From NCBI GenBank assembly GCA_930367215.1, contig OV884059.1, positions 230,949,803 to 231,013,802 of the forward strand: a stretch of 64,000 nucleotides of DNA, written 5' to 3'. Positions 34,801 to 38,448 of this stretch are shown here, in pieces. Position numbers and translations under genes: made by a program. The notes under the pieces are model-generated. The model was not told where the DNA came from, did not search any database, and worked only from the letters and a program-made list of their open reading frames with translations. Source of the stretch: Pollenia angustigena (taxonomy: Eukaryota; Arthropoda; Insecta; Diptera; Polleniidae). Position 1 is the stretch's first letter, and each line of letters starts with the position of its first letter.

Positions 34801-37061
34801 TTACTACAATGGGATGTGTTCTGACGAAATTAGGAATCTGGTTCGCGATACCCGTACGTTTGTTCGCAATACGCGTTTTTCCTCAAGAGCCCTTCCTTAT
34901 GTGGTCGATTTGCAGGTGAATCGTACAACGCATTACTAAGAGAATTCGGTTTTTTCCCGGACTGTTCGTATGTGGAATAACCTTCCTGCCGAAGTCTTCC
35001 CTCTCATTTACAACATGATAAAGTTCAAATCGTATGTTCACAAACACTACTCCCTCTATCCTCCTTCCCACAACCTATTTTCCTAAATCCAACACAATGC
35101 ATCCCCTGAGTGCTGGTCCTAACAGAAAAAAAAAACGGCAACGTTGATTGGAACCACACACATGCCATCTCTAAATAGTACTTTTGCAGGAAGATTAAAA
35201 TAAAATAAGTTTTTTCGTAAAAAACCAGATGAAAAACAAAAGTTGCATAAATTTAATATTAAAATACAAAAAAAAAAAAATGTGTTCACTGGTTAAAAGC
35301 GGGACCAAAATTCAATATTTGTTTTATGAATTTTGACCTTTTTGCATGTGGAATTCGCAAAAAAAAAAAACAACGATCATTTGTGGTATTTATAACTCAG
35401 ATCAAATGGAAATTTATGTGAATTGAAATATAAAACAATATAAAGTATTTCCTTATGGAGATGTACAAATGTTTTTAAATATTGTTTAACATTTTTAAAT
35501 GATTCTGAGTCATGTTTTTAGTTTATTTTTATTTATTGTAAAATATGGGAGTTTTTTTTTTATTATTTAACTCACCTATTGTTTTGATAAATTTCCACTG
35601 AAGAATTCAATTCAGCCAATTGTTCTTTTAATAATTGTAAATTGGAATTAACAAAACTCAATTCCAGGGCTACTGTATCACGTAGTTTACGATTTGTGGT
35701 TGCCTGGAAGTAAAGTAATGACCTTTGATTAAACTAAAGTAGATGACTTTTTCTGTTGTGGGGGGGTAAACAGGCAAGGCTTTGAAATTTTGAAAGGCAT
35801 GCAGGGTGGATAAAGTCCTTACTAGAATATGCATAACGTGGCTTAAGCAACTGTGCGTATGTATATAAATCATATGTGTCAAACCCTATTGGACTTAAGG
35901 AAACTTTTCGTTAAGTTTTATGAAACTCTCATTTGCTTAAGCAAAGTGCGAAACTGATCTCACATTTTGTACGGAATGAAATGTTTTTACTTTTTTAATG
36001 CATTTGAGAGCAGTGTTCGAAAATAAACACTAAATATCGTTCTTCAATGTTCGGTTCGGTAGATTTGTGGAAAACACAAACGCTAATAGTGTTTGTGTAG
36101 AAATTCATTAAAAAAAAAATAACGTTTCCCTGTTTGTCATCTTTCGAACACAAAAATAATGCTGTTTTCATCATACTCAACAAATGATGAGAACATTAAA
36201 TTCCGTTCGGTTTTTTTTGAAAATCCACGAACTTCAATGTGTTCGGTTCGGCTCGTTAATGTTCGTCGCTTTTTGCTGATAAAAAAAAAACCAAACATTT
36301 TTTACAAAAACAAAATACACACACGAAAAAACATTATAGAACATTAAAAAATAATGTTTTTCTACAGTATCACTACAATTGTTCTGTTTTTTAACGAAGA
36401 ACCGAACATTATATAATGTTCGGTTCTTTCTTGAAAATAGTTACGAACGGTATTAAGGTTTGTGTATGTTTACACAAACACTAAAAAAATAGATATCGTT
36501 CTTCGGTGTGTGAGCCGAACGCTAAATAATGTACTGTTTATTTTCGAACACTGTTTGAGAGGCTTTTTTGTTAATTTTTGCCAGTTGCTAAGGGATGTTT
36601 ATGCACATTCTGGTTGGGTCTTTAGTTATGCCTATTCCCTCTTAAAATCAAATAACTCATTTGGAAAATGCAGTCTTATGGTGTTTTCTATTCTACAAAA
36701 AAATGTGACATTTTATTTAAAAAAAATGCAATTTGGTGTCTGTTTCCTAAAAATGTTGCTCTCGAAAAGCTGGCTTGTTTTATTCCAAAAAACTCACCCT
36801 TTTAGGGAGAAAAATTTTTAAGAAACGACACCAAATTGCATTTTTTTAAATAAAATGTCACATTTTTTTGTAGAAAAGAAAACACCATTAGTAAAAGTTT
36901 TGAAACATTTCAGAATTGATTTTCTATTTTGAGGAATTAATTACCTTAAATAGGTTTTCAGCACCGGCTCGTAATCGCAATTCTTTGTTTATTTCCTGAT
37001 TTAGTTTACAGCGGCGAGTTTGTAATTTTCCACGGCAAGTGGCAGCTCGGGGATCGGAGCC
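1704..37061 (-). CDS. Rhp: Rhophilin (Rho-GTPase-binding HR1-Bro1-PDZ scaffold), ten of its coding exons
   Basis: The exons join as 37061-36945, 35703-35576, 14418-14265, 11961-11820, 11537-11221, 9261-9117, 8509-8259, 2461-2335, 2263-1947 and 1871-1704 (all minus strand). Every junction has AG/GT borders and a matching phase. They give 617 codons up to the last possible donor, or 621 to the first stop. Domains by residue: HR1 coiled-coil Rho-binding region about 1-80 ([20 protein letters not shown]), Bro1 domain about 88-455 ([47 protein letters not shown]), PDZ about 535-615 with a GFHV carboxylate-binding loop. This is the rhophilin family order. Family members bind GTP-Rho through HR1 and act as cytoplasmic scaffolds near actin. 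The N-terminal start exon was not found. The largest intron (14419-35575) is 21 kb and full of mobile elements. Confidence 0.93.
1947..2263 (-). CDS. Rhp: Rhp exon: Bro1-PDZ linker, His/Cys-rich insert, first half of PDZ
   Basis: The acceptor is TTAACAG/CC and the donor GAT/GTAAGT. Two bases complete the codon begun in the previous exon, then 105 codons follow. It reads [20 protein letters not shown], then [20 protein letters not shown], a linker found in rhophilins before the PDZ. The PDZ itself starts with [11 protein letters not shown], where GFHV is the GLGF-type loop. Between them sits an insert with HYHCHCP...H...GC. The exon ends INSLAD and joins MGGIKEGD in phase 0. Confidence 0.92.
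2335..2461 (-). CDS. Rhp: Rhp exon: after the Bro1 core
   Basis: The acceptor is CGTTTTAG/AAT and the donor GAAG/GTAAAA. The exon has 42 codons plus one base. It reads [20 protein letters not shown], then [20 protein letters not shown]. This helical, acidic piece links the last Bro1 helices to the PDZ linker. The upstream exon ends in phase 0 at CRYLK, giving MCRYLKNKMSL. Confidence 0.9.
2462..3289. other. Intron sequence, no feature recognised
   Basis: This is the start of the 5.8-kb intron between 8259 and 2461. It contains a short CCACCACCACCACCATCAT-type run near 2623-2641. I see no inverted-repeat element, coding stretch or RNA gene in it. Confidence 0.5.
3290..3661. mobile_element. Old, decayed copy of the hAT MITE family
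   Basis: It aligns along its length with the element at 26239-26783: GTTCATATAAGTG..ATTATTTAGCGTACG, then CACACACCCAGAAACGATAT, CCAGCCAAAAGCGCGCTGAA, CACAAGGAAGTTTGTGG and a diverged end ATGTTTGAAC. The middle is partly deleted (372 bp against about 545) and no 8-bp duplication can be seen. Confidence 0.65.
3767..4644 (-). mobile_element. Internally deleted mariner-type element with TA duplication
   Basis: The inverted ends TCGGGTGATTTTTTAAGAGC and GCTAAAAAATCACCCGA are flanked by TA at 3765-3766 and 4645-4646. The transposase is read from the right end on the minus strand. At 878 bp it lacks several hundred bases compared with the usual 1.3-kb element. Confidence 0.9.
4059..4532 (-). pseudogene. 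Mariner-type transposase with an in-frame internal deletion
   Basis: The frame starts at [18 protein letters not shown], the N-terminal helix-turn-helix. After KKVHRAL it jumps directly to [17 protein letters not shown], the block with the first catalytic Asp, so well over 100 residues of the linker region are missing with the frame kept. The second catalytic Asp is present in WFQQDGAT. A second small deletion follows ([14 protein letters not shown]), and the frame ends at a stop after WPPRLCD, before the region with the third acidic residue. It cannot be an active transposase. A DNA-binding fragment is conceivable. Confidence 0.85.
4858..5475. mobile_element. TTA-flanked TIR element (PIF/Harbinger-like MITE)
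   Basis: The ends AGGCGACCGTACACGACATG and the complement of AGGCGCATGTAGACGACATG form an inverted repeat of about 50 bp. TTA lies on both sides (4855-4857, 5476-5478). A 3-bp TTA duplication is typical of PIF/Harbinger. The repeated word CATCTGACATGTCA occurs inside. No transposase frame. It sits inside the Helentron-like relic. Confidence 0.8.
5736..6088. mobile_element. TTA-flanked TIR element (PIF/Harbinger-like MITE)
   Basis: The ends AGGCTAGATTACACTAT and ATAGTGTAATCTAGGCT are complementary, and TTA lies on both sides (5733-5735, 6089-6091). The inner words TACTTTGT and GACAAAGTGTGATAGTGTG repeat the end motif. The terminal AGGC is shared with the neighbour at 4858, which suggests related families. 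Non-coding. Confidence 0.82.
6236..6684. other. Intron sequence, no feature recognised
   Basis: AT-rich sequence between two mobile elements. I see no coding or repeat structure. Confidence 0.5.
6685..7425. mobile_element. TTA-flanked TIR element (PIF/Harbinger-like)
   Basis: The ends GACCCGTTTTCACGACTTA and the complement of GGCCCGTTTTCACGACATA are flanked by TTA (6682-6684, 7426-7428). Inside, TTTAAAGCAGTGATAACC at 7213 is repeated inverted at 7387. At 741 bp it has no transposase frame. Confidence 0.75.
7429..8258. other. Intron sequence rich in AAGCTTTT words
   Basis: Between 7800 and 7990 the word AAGCTTTT or AAAAGCTT occurs repeatedly, as it does near 890-1060 and 55130-56300, so these may be scattered members of one diverged repeat. 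ACATACATATGTATGTACAT lies near 8174-8193. Nothing else recognised. Confidence 0.4.
8259..8509 (-). CDS. Rhp: Rhp exon: Bro1 domain, distal helices
   Basis: The acceptor is TTTACCAG/CT and the donor TTAAAG/GTGAGT. The first two bases complete an Ala codon with the preceding exon, giving [15 protein letters not shown]. It continues with an acidic Ser/Thr-rich stretch ([19 protein letters not shown]) and then [20 protein letters not shown], the long helix of the Bro1 domain that in vertebrate rhophilins reads similarly (HLRRAMAHHEES). Confidence 0.93.
9117..9261 (-). CDS. Rhp: Rhp exon: Bro1 domain middle
   Basis: The acceptor is AATTTTAG/CTT and the donor TATAAAG/GTGAGT. The exon has 48 codons plus one base. 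It reads [20 protein letters not shown], then [20 protein letters not shown]. The pattern of a helix, then P-x-x-W, then a helix starting at LVPLKAEYY is the usual one for this part of the Bro1 banana-shaped bundle. Confidence 0.92.
9343..9574. mobile_element. Hairpin MITE
   Basis: GGAAAGAATTATTTACTAAAT near 9351 is repeated as its complement near 9552-9571. TA lies next to both ends. A second inverted pair, GGCTTGAACCAAG and CTTGGGTTAAGC-like words, lies inside. Non-coding. Confidence 0.6.
9810..10050. mobile_element. MITE with TIRs of about 50 bp
   Basis: The left arm starts GGGGCCTAATTCTGGCAGTC. The right arm is its near-perfect complement and ends AATCAGGCCCC. The two arms continue through GAGTACTTTCTCGATTCGAA. 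Total length is 241 bp, so the whole element can fold into one stem. The flanks ACA and AGA are not a perfect duplication. Confidence 0.8.
10159..10699 (+). mobile_element. hAT-type MITE, full copy A
   Basis: It starts CAGTGTTCGAAAATAA and ends with the complement, TTATTTTCGAACACTG. The flanks are an exact 8-bp duplication, TCACAAGG, at 10151-10158 and 10700-10707. An 8-bp duplication and CAGTG ends are typical of hAT elements. The 541-bp interior is non-coding and full of short inverted repeats around GAACATTATATAATGTTC. Same orientation as the copy at 36011. Confidence 0.92.
10995..11180. repeat. Dispersed repeat, second copy at about 48805
   Basis: GGCATAACTCAAA, TTTTTCTTTATATTGTGTA and TTTATACTTTCC..TTTGAAGA.AATGTG occur in the same order here and at 48805-48935. 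Here the sequence also ends in TTTGAGTTATG, the complement of its start, so the unit may be a short TIR element. Confidence 0.55.
11221..11537 (-). CDS. Rhp: Rhp exon: Bro1 domain core
   Basis: The acceptor is ATTTTTAG/GC and the donor CAT/GTAAGT. After two shared bases there are 105 codons: [20 protein letters not shown], then [20 protein letters not shown], then [20 protein letters not shown], then [20 protein letters not shown]. These are the most conserved Bro1 helices, and the block [14 protein letters not shown] is diagnostic for the family. It joins the next exon in phase 0. Confidence 0.95.
11820..11961 (-). CDS. Rhp: Rhp exon: Bro1 domain
   Basis: The acceptor is TTTGCCAG/GCC and the donor ACCG/GTAAGT. 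The exon has 47 codons plus one base. It reads [20 protein letters not shown], then [20 protein letters not shown] and EWYDSLTG. The motif [19 protein letters not shown] closely follows vertebrate rhophilins. The same DNA read on the other strand is a shadow. Confidence 0.95.
12330..12890. repeat. 19-bp minisatellite, about 28 units
   Basis: The unit AACATAAAAAGTACCTTTT is repeated with few changes (TAGCAT, GTGCC, GTTCT variants). Each unit holds the quasi-palindrome AAAAGTACCTTTT. More diverged units continue on both sides, from about 12170 and from about 13266 to 13610. It lies in the 2.3-kb Rhp intron between 14265 and 11961. It is not a CRISPR array: the units touch and there are no unique spacers. 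Confidence 0.95.
12893..13265. other. Unrelated segment interrupting the minisatellite
   Basis: The 19-bp pattern stops at about 12890 and diverged units resume at about 13266. The segment between has GCGGCCGATT near 12921 and repeated CGTTTACGTT words near 13183-13255. No inverted ends or duplication recognised. It may be an insertion or the old flank between two arrays. Confidence 0.4.
13266..13620. repeat. Diverged minisatellite units
   Basis: AACATAAAAAGCACCTTTTA, AACTTGAAAAGTACC and similar words continue the 19-bp pattern at lower identity. Confidence 0.7.
13621..14264. other. Intron sequence, no feature recognised
   Basis: AT-rich. A short open frame at 13750-13947 has no recognisable motif. 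Confidence 0.45.
14265..14418 (-). CDS. Rhp: Rhp exon: start of the Bro1 domain
   Basis: The acceptor is CTCATTACAG/T and the donor GACAG/GTAAGT. One base completes a Ser codon, then 51 codons follow: [20 protein letters not shown], then [20 protein letters not shown] and [11 protein letters not shown]. The segment [10 protein letters not shown] plus DFILEHYSE is the signature start of the rhophilin Bro1 domain. A 21-kb intron separates it from the exon upstream. Confidence 0.95.
14419..14685. other. Intron sequence, no feature recognised
   Basis: AT-rich, no structure seen. Confidence 0.4.
14689..14804. mobile_element. Small hairpin MITE flanked by TTA
   Basis: CGGCCATTTTCACCAAGTTC begins the element and its exact complement ends it. 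The paired arms are about 25 bp. TTA lies on both sides (14686-14688, 14805-14807). At 116 bp it is almost all stem. The 3-bp TTA duplication suggests PIF/Harbinger mobilisation. Confidence 0.85.
14808..15296. other. Intron sequence, no feature recognised
   Basis: AT-rich, no structure seen. Confidence 0.4.
15800..16785 (+). mobile_element. 3' end of a non-LTR retrotransposon (I/Jockey/R1-like, with RNase H)
   Basis: The fragment is GC-richer than its surroundings. It encodes RNase H and then a C-terminal Cys/His segment, and ends in a short tail of AACCT repeats at 16767-16781. The reverse transcriptase part is missing (5' truncation). Confidence 0.8.
15829..16667 (+). pseudogene. RNase H and C-terminal zinc-knuckle part of a retrotransposon ORF2
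   Basis: The frame reads [18 protein letters not shown], then [19 protein letters not shown] and a stop near 15967. It continues as [36 protein letters not shown] and AKQG. These are the RNase H blocks with the catalytic acidic residues (E in LQAE, D in FTDSKAA, D in TADSLA). A Cys/His segment follows ([19 protein letters not shown]), and the frame ends at 16667. The in-frame stop and the missing 5' part make it a pseudogene. Confidence 0.85.
17129..17510 (-). mobile_element. Short mariner-type element with TA duplication
   Basis: The inverted ends AAGGGTGGTTAAATTTCAAG and CTTACAATTTAACCACCCTT are flanked by TA (17127-17128, 17511-17512). It keeps only the 3' part of the transposase gene, so it is a deletion derivative (382 bp). 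Confidence 0.88.
17234..17473 (-). pseudogene. Mariner-type transposase C-terminus
   Basis: Reads [20 protein letters not shown], then [20 protein letters not shown] and [16 protein letters not shown]. The first block is the region around the third catalytic Asp. The rest of the protein is absent. Confidence 0.88.
17836..18248. other. Intron sequence with TATGTACGTATGTATG-type simple repeat
   Basis: A TATG/TACG microsatellite lies near 18026-18065. AAGGGTGGTTTTTTAAG at 18209 resembles a lone mariner TIR. Confidence 0.4.
18249..18630. repeat. Inverted-repeat element with CCCTGCAAATAA ends
   Basis: CCCTGCAAATAAAATTG near 18253 pairs with TATTATTTGCAGGG near 18613. GGACTGGTCC words recur inside. 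CAGGG-type ends suggest a hAT MITE, but I see no 8-bp duplication. Confidence 0.45.
18806..18900. repeat. End fragment of the family seen at 52193-52726
   Basis: GGCTTTTTACACTGATCAAC followed by ATCTAAAATCTG and GCGAAGATGTTA matches the left end of the 52193 element. Confidence 0.6.
19030..19215 (+). repeat. Tandem repeat, about 42-bp unit, four to five copies
   Basis: TAATCATATTATTGTCATG.TAATCATAATAAGCT..GAAG recurs at about 19033, 19075, 19118, 19160 and 19199 with some differences. It is non-coding and lies in the 21-kb intron. Confidence 0.75.
19216..20085. other. Intron sequence, no feature recognised
   Basis: A 93-codon open frame at 19264-19545 shows no known motif and is likely chance. 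Confidence 0.4.
20086..20672. mobile_element. TA-flanked TIR element, CACAGAAAAAA family
   Basis: It starts CACAGAAAAAATTATT and ends TTTTTTTCTGTG, with TA on both sides. It is AT-rich and non-coding (587 bp). The same termini occur at 20855-22677, 27284-28132 and about 40616-41153. Confidence 0.65.
21304..21467. mobile_element. Nested small TA-flanked MITE
   Basis: CACGCAGAGAAAAAC and GCTTTTTCTCTGGGGG form the ends, with TA outside. The core TAATATGATTGTCGGTGACAA also occurs near 46960, so a second relative lies at 46915-47063. Confidence 0.6.
21497..21842. repeat. GC-rich fold-back array of four modules
   Basis: Two direct modules (about 21500-21582 and 21583-21662) are followed by a 16-bp centre and two inverted modules (about 21681-21740 and 21741-21842). 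Each module has GCGCAAGGATTTTCTCC, CTATGGTATAACA, CACCGGCTTCGCTAAC and TAAAGCTTCTCTGC. The joints are the palindromic GGCCGGCCTTCGGCCGG type. The modules are much richer in G+C than the surrounding DNA. No known family recognised. Confidence 0.85.
22119..22376. mobile_element. MITE with 8-bp duplication GTGACGAG
   Basis: CAAGGTATATTTATAGCAGG begins it and its near-complement CCTGATATAAATATACCTTG ends it. GTGACGAG flanks both sides (22111-22118, 22377-22384). GACAGTTTGTATCACAATAC near 22301 pairs with GTGATACGAACTGTC near 22201. It is 258 bp, probably hAT-like. Confidence 0.85.
22750..22945. repeat. Partial copy of the 52193-52726 family
   Basis: GCATTTGTCAAG.TTT..., AAAATTTTTGTTTG and GTTAGATGTGAACAATGTTAA occur in the same order as at 52452-52665. 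Confidence 0.5.
22968..23200 (+). pseudogene. Mariner-type transposase fragment
   Basis: The frame reads [19 protein letters not shown], then a stop, then [18 protein letters not shown] and [19 protein letters not shown]. The last block contains the second catalytic Asp (QQDG.TCHTAR). Both ends of the gene are missing and no TIR is nearby. Confidence 0.75.
23201..25254. other. Intron sequence, mostly unrecognised
   Basis: From 23290 to 24050 the G+C is a little higher and short open frames occur (for example 23298-23519), without any motif I can name. It may be decayed transposon. The rest is AT-rich, with a short CACACACACA run near 24592. Confidence 0.35.
25258..25405. mobile_element. Hairpin MITE flanked by TTA
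   Basis: The ends GTGCCAATTCACACGTTGC and its near-complement enclose a stem of about 45 bp that also contains TCTTATTGATCAGCTTGCTA. TTA lies on both sides (25255-25257, 25406-25408). A GA-rich loop lies in the centre. Confidence 0.85.
25409..25869. other. Moderate-GC stretch, unrecognised
   Basis: On the minus strand a short piece near 25414-25450 reads [12 protein letters not shown], which resembles the C-terminus of RTE-type retrotransposons, but nothing around it supports this. Otherwise unassigned. Confidence 0.3.
25870..26128. mobile_element. TA-flanked TIR element, copy 1 of a family also at 38449
   Basis: TGGAGGGCTCAGAGCTGAAG starts it and the near-complement CAGCTTTGAACCCTCCA ends it, with TA outside. 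The body is shared with 38449-39093 (GCGAACCAAGTCAAAAA, TTTAGTCCGTT.CAGAACT, GAATTTC.CAC.AGTTTTG). Confidence 0.8.
26239..26783 (-). mobile_element. hAT-type MITE, full copy B
   Basis: Same family as 10159-10699 but inverted. The ends are CAGTGTTCGAAAATAA and its complement, and the exact 8-bp duplication GTTTGGAT lies at 26231-26238 and 26784-26791. Length 545 bp. Open frames crossing it are chance. Confidence 0.92.
26792..27283. other. Intron sequence, no feature recognised
   Basis: AT-rich. A poly-A run lies near 26872. No element seen. Confidence 0.4.
27284..28132. mobile_element. TA-flanked CACACAGAAAAAAATA element
   Basis: CACACAGAAAAAAATA starts it and TTTTTTTCTGTGTG ends it, with TA on both sides. 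AATTAACATG words recur near both ends in opposite orientation. Non-coding, 849 bp. A poly-A run lies at 27459-27477. Confidence 0.7.
28290..28316 (+). repeat. (GA)n microsatellite
   Basis: GAGAGAGAGAGAGAGAGAG with a few flanking variants. The open frame at 28115-28321 ends in this run and is chance. Confidence 0.9.
28317..29400. other. Intron sequence, no feature recognised
   Basis: Very AT-rich. I see no repeat or coding structure. Confidence 0.4.
29401..29610. other. Slightly GC-richer island, possible exon or relic
   Basis: On the plus strand from 29497 the frame reads [20 protein letters not shown] and stays open to an AAAAAAG/GTGAGG donor-like site at 29605. On the minus strand a short frame reads [20 protein letters not shown]. 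Neither is recognised. Base composition differs from the surrounding DNA. Confidence 0.25.
29981..30652 (+). repeat. Element with GTGCAACAAAA ends and two internal direct units of about 300 bp
   Basis: GTGCAACAAAA at 29981 and TTTTGTTGCAC at 30637-30647 are complementary. Two direct units share TTAGAATACCCCTAGTGAAA, AAATATTCGTA.AACATTTTAA and GAAAAGAATCGCCATAC, starting near 30102 and 30413. GCAATGTATGTAAAACGG near 30007 pairs with CCGTTTTACATACATTGC near 30070. Confidence 0.7.
30653..31509. other. Intron sequence, no feature recognised
   Basis: AT-rich. A purine-rich patch lies near 31070-31110 and a poly-A run near 31432. Confidence 0.4.
31510..32246 (-). mobile_element. Old hAT MITE copy with an inserted segment
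   Basis: It follows the orientation of 26239-26783: GTTTTCGAAAATGAACCGAA, TATCCAAAAACGATTTTTAT, CTTAATACCGTTC.CAACT, CAGCCAAAAAGGCGCTGA, and the end TTTATTTTTGAACACAG. A segment at about 31745-31900 has no counterpart in the young copies. No duplication is visible. Confidence 0.7.
32250..32545. other. Intron sequence, no feature recognised
   Basis: A slightly GC-richer patch lies at 32265-32420. I can assign no function. Confidence 0.35.
32546..33570 (+). repeat. Tandem units of about 100-140 bp inside an unidentified element
   Basis: CAGATGTTACAGTGTCTGCA-type starts occur at about 32662, 32791, 32891, 33030 and 33151. Each is followed by AATTTTAAGAAAA.., TAGGGAGGGGGAGCTTTTA, and TGCCCTATTTCACGCCCTA. 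After the last unit comes a non-repeated 3' part ending near TTTATATATAAAGAAGATAG. It resembles the 3' region of a transposable element, but no coding part is present. Confidence 0.65.
33693..34053 (-). mobile_element. Mariner-type relic with TA duplication
   Basis: The ends AAGGGTGATTTTTTAACC and GCAAAAAAATCACCTTT are flanked by TA (33691-33692, 34054-34055). The minus strand keeps only the transposase start, [20 protein letters not shown], then unrelated codons. Same group as 3767-4644. Confidence 0.8.
34170..35132 (+). mobile_element. CR1/L2-group-like non-LTR retrotransposon, 5'-truncated
   Basis: It begins just before the reverse-transcriptase catalytic motif (YSFADDSN) and runs to the end of the ORF at 35085, then a poly-A run at about 35123. 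The 5' part is missing, as is usual for truncated LINE insertions. The group name is inferred from the C-terminal sequence style. Confidence 0.7.
34218..35085 (+). pseudogene. Reverse transcriptase C-terminal part with frameshift
   Basis: FADD catalytic motif at about 34219-34230. Then [20 protein letters not shown] (thumb), [40 protein letters not shown]. After about 34670 the coding moves to another frame: [40 protein letters not shown]. After the stop at 34939 it moves again to [20 protein letters not shown], ending at TAA 35085. Two or more frameshifts make it inactive. Confidence 0.82.
35133..35575. other. Intron sequence, no feature recognised
   Basis: AT-rich with poly-A runs near 35270 and 35360. 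Confidence 0.4.
35576..35703 (-). CDS. Rhp: Rhp exon: second half of the HR1 Rho-binding domain
   Basis: The acceptor is TACTTCCAG/GCA and the donor AACAATAG/GTGAGT. The exon has 42 codons plus two bases: [20 protein letters not shown], then [20 protein letters not shown]. Leu-rich heptads show the antiparallel coiled-coil of HR1. The split Ser codon joins the exon at 14418 as NNSQDGVMP. Confidence 0.94.
36011..36553 (+). mobile_element. hAT-type MITE, full copy C
   Basis: The ends CAGTGTTCGAAAATAA and its complement are flanked by the exact 8-bp duplication TTTGAGAG (36003-36010, 36554-36561). It is 543 bp, in the same orientation as the copy at 10159, and lies in the 1.2-kb Rhp intron. Confidence 0.93.
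36679..36887. mobile_element. Hairpin MITE flanked by TTA, copy 1 of the TGGTGTTTTC family
   Basis: Arms of about 68 bp: TGGTGTTTTCTATTCTAC and its complement GTAGAAAAGAAAACACCA, also ATGTGACATTTTATTT with AAATAAAATGTCACAT. TTA on both sides (36676-36678, 36888-36890). Total 209 bp. Confidence 0.88.
36945..37061 (-). CDS. Rhp: Rhp first recognised exon: start of the HR1 domain
   Basis: The acceptor is TTTTTTAAG/GGC, so it is an internal exon in phase 0, and the donor is TTTAAG/GTAATT. It has 39 codons: [20 protein letters not shown], then [19 protein letters not shown]. The block [16 protein letters not shown] is diagnostic for the rhophilin N-terminus. Residues before GSDP come from an upstream exon not found here. 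Confidence 0.93.
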
Positions 37062-37640
37062 CTTAAAAAAAAGATAAAGTGAAAAAATTATGTTATTAAA
37101 TTTTAGTGCTCACAAAATGTTTAAGAATCAGACATGCTCTGGAAATCGAATTCAAGAGAAACTGAAAATTTCATTCGATTTTAATTTTACTCCATTTCGA
37201 TTTTCAGAACATGGCCGAATTTCTTGGTTCACAAGATTAAGCGTGATTCATTGATATCATTTTTAAGATTCCAGATTTATTAATTAAATTAAGATTTATT
37301 TCTATCAAATGTTATCCAGAAATTCAGCACTATCACGAGAGTAGTTGTCGAAGACGCTTAAAATTCTGGACGATATCAATTAAAATTTACGACAACTACA
37401 TTGTAAAACACAATTTGTCGTGTTTGTGTCGTTTACGACAAGCAAAATACCAATTTTTCAACGCGACTTGTTTTCGACTACGACAACAACAGTAATAATG
37501 AGGCCAATTACATATGATAAAGTTTTATTCACGATTTTTATGATGTGTATGTCTTAAAATTGTTTTTGCGATTAATAGGGCTAATTTTCTACAAAATTTT
37601 CAGGTCGAAAGGCATCAAAGATGCAACCTCATATTAGTAC
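37062..37640. other. Intron or upstream sequence, no feature recognised
   Basis: ACGACAA and TTGTCGT words are frequent near 37330-37500. No element or exon identified. Confidence 0.35.
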
Positions 37641-38060
37641 GATGTACGATATACACCTAGGCCATTACCGGGCCTGTTGTGCGCTCCTTAAGAAACATGG
37701 AAATTAAGGTGGTTAGTGCTACCTTGACCTATAGGGAGGGGGTTAACATCCGTTAAGAGACTCAGTCAACGTTCCTCAGGAATCCTAAGTCCAACATGAC
37801 ATCGCTCCCGAGGTATTAGGTTCTTATACCGACGAAGGCCTGACAGCGGCAGATAAAGTATTCCAACGTTTCGCTCTCCTCACCACACTCTCTACACTCG
37901 TAAGATTCCGCTCGTCTAATTTGATATAGTTGTGCCCGTAATGCTGTATGGCCAGACAGCAAAAGTACCATCATACTAACTTCGGAATTACTGCCATTAA
38001 GGAGGCTTCTTGTTCTCCTCTCGTCTGGGTTATCCCATAAAATCTTTATAATGAGTTGAA
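37641..38060 (-). pseudogene. 3' end of a non-LTR retrotransposon ORF2 (zinc-knuckle end)
   Basis: Read on the minus strand from 38054: NPDERRTRSLLNGSNSEVSM, GHTALRAQLYQIRRAESYEC, RECGEESETLEYFICRCQAF. This has the C..C..H..C pattern found at the end of I/Jockey-type ORF2, as in the fragment at 16 kb. It stops at IRT (near 37822) and is followed by non-coding 3' sequence. Confidence 0.7.
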
Positions 38061-38448
38061 ATTATCGATTCATTTTTGATATGAAACTTTTAATTGCCTG
38101 AATTCGTACAGTCAAACCCAAATCAGTGCGCCAACCGTTTAACATATATTTGTCAAATATTCTCATGCTCATACATTTTGTTTGATGCAAAAATAGCGCA
38201 GCGGAAGCGTTTTTCGATTGGAAAATTCGATTTTGACAGGATGTAAAGTAATGAAGCTGGCTGCTAAACAATTTTTTTTTCATTAATGTCAATTTAGGTA
38301 CTTTTAGGTCAATCTAAAGGTTTTAACTCCAATTTTATTTTAAAGATTTTAAAGATAAAGCTAAGTACTTTTTGTATTTTTAACACAACGTACACGTTGT
38401 AGTTTCTAGCTTGGCGCTGGAAAACGTTACACTTGACGCGCCGATATA
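38061..38448. other. Sequence with no recognised feature
   Basis: No coding or repeat structure seen. Confidence 0.35.
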
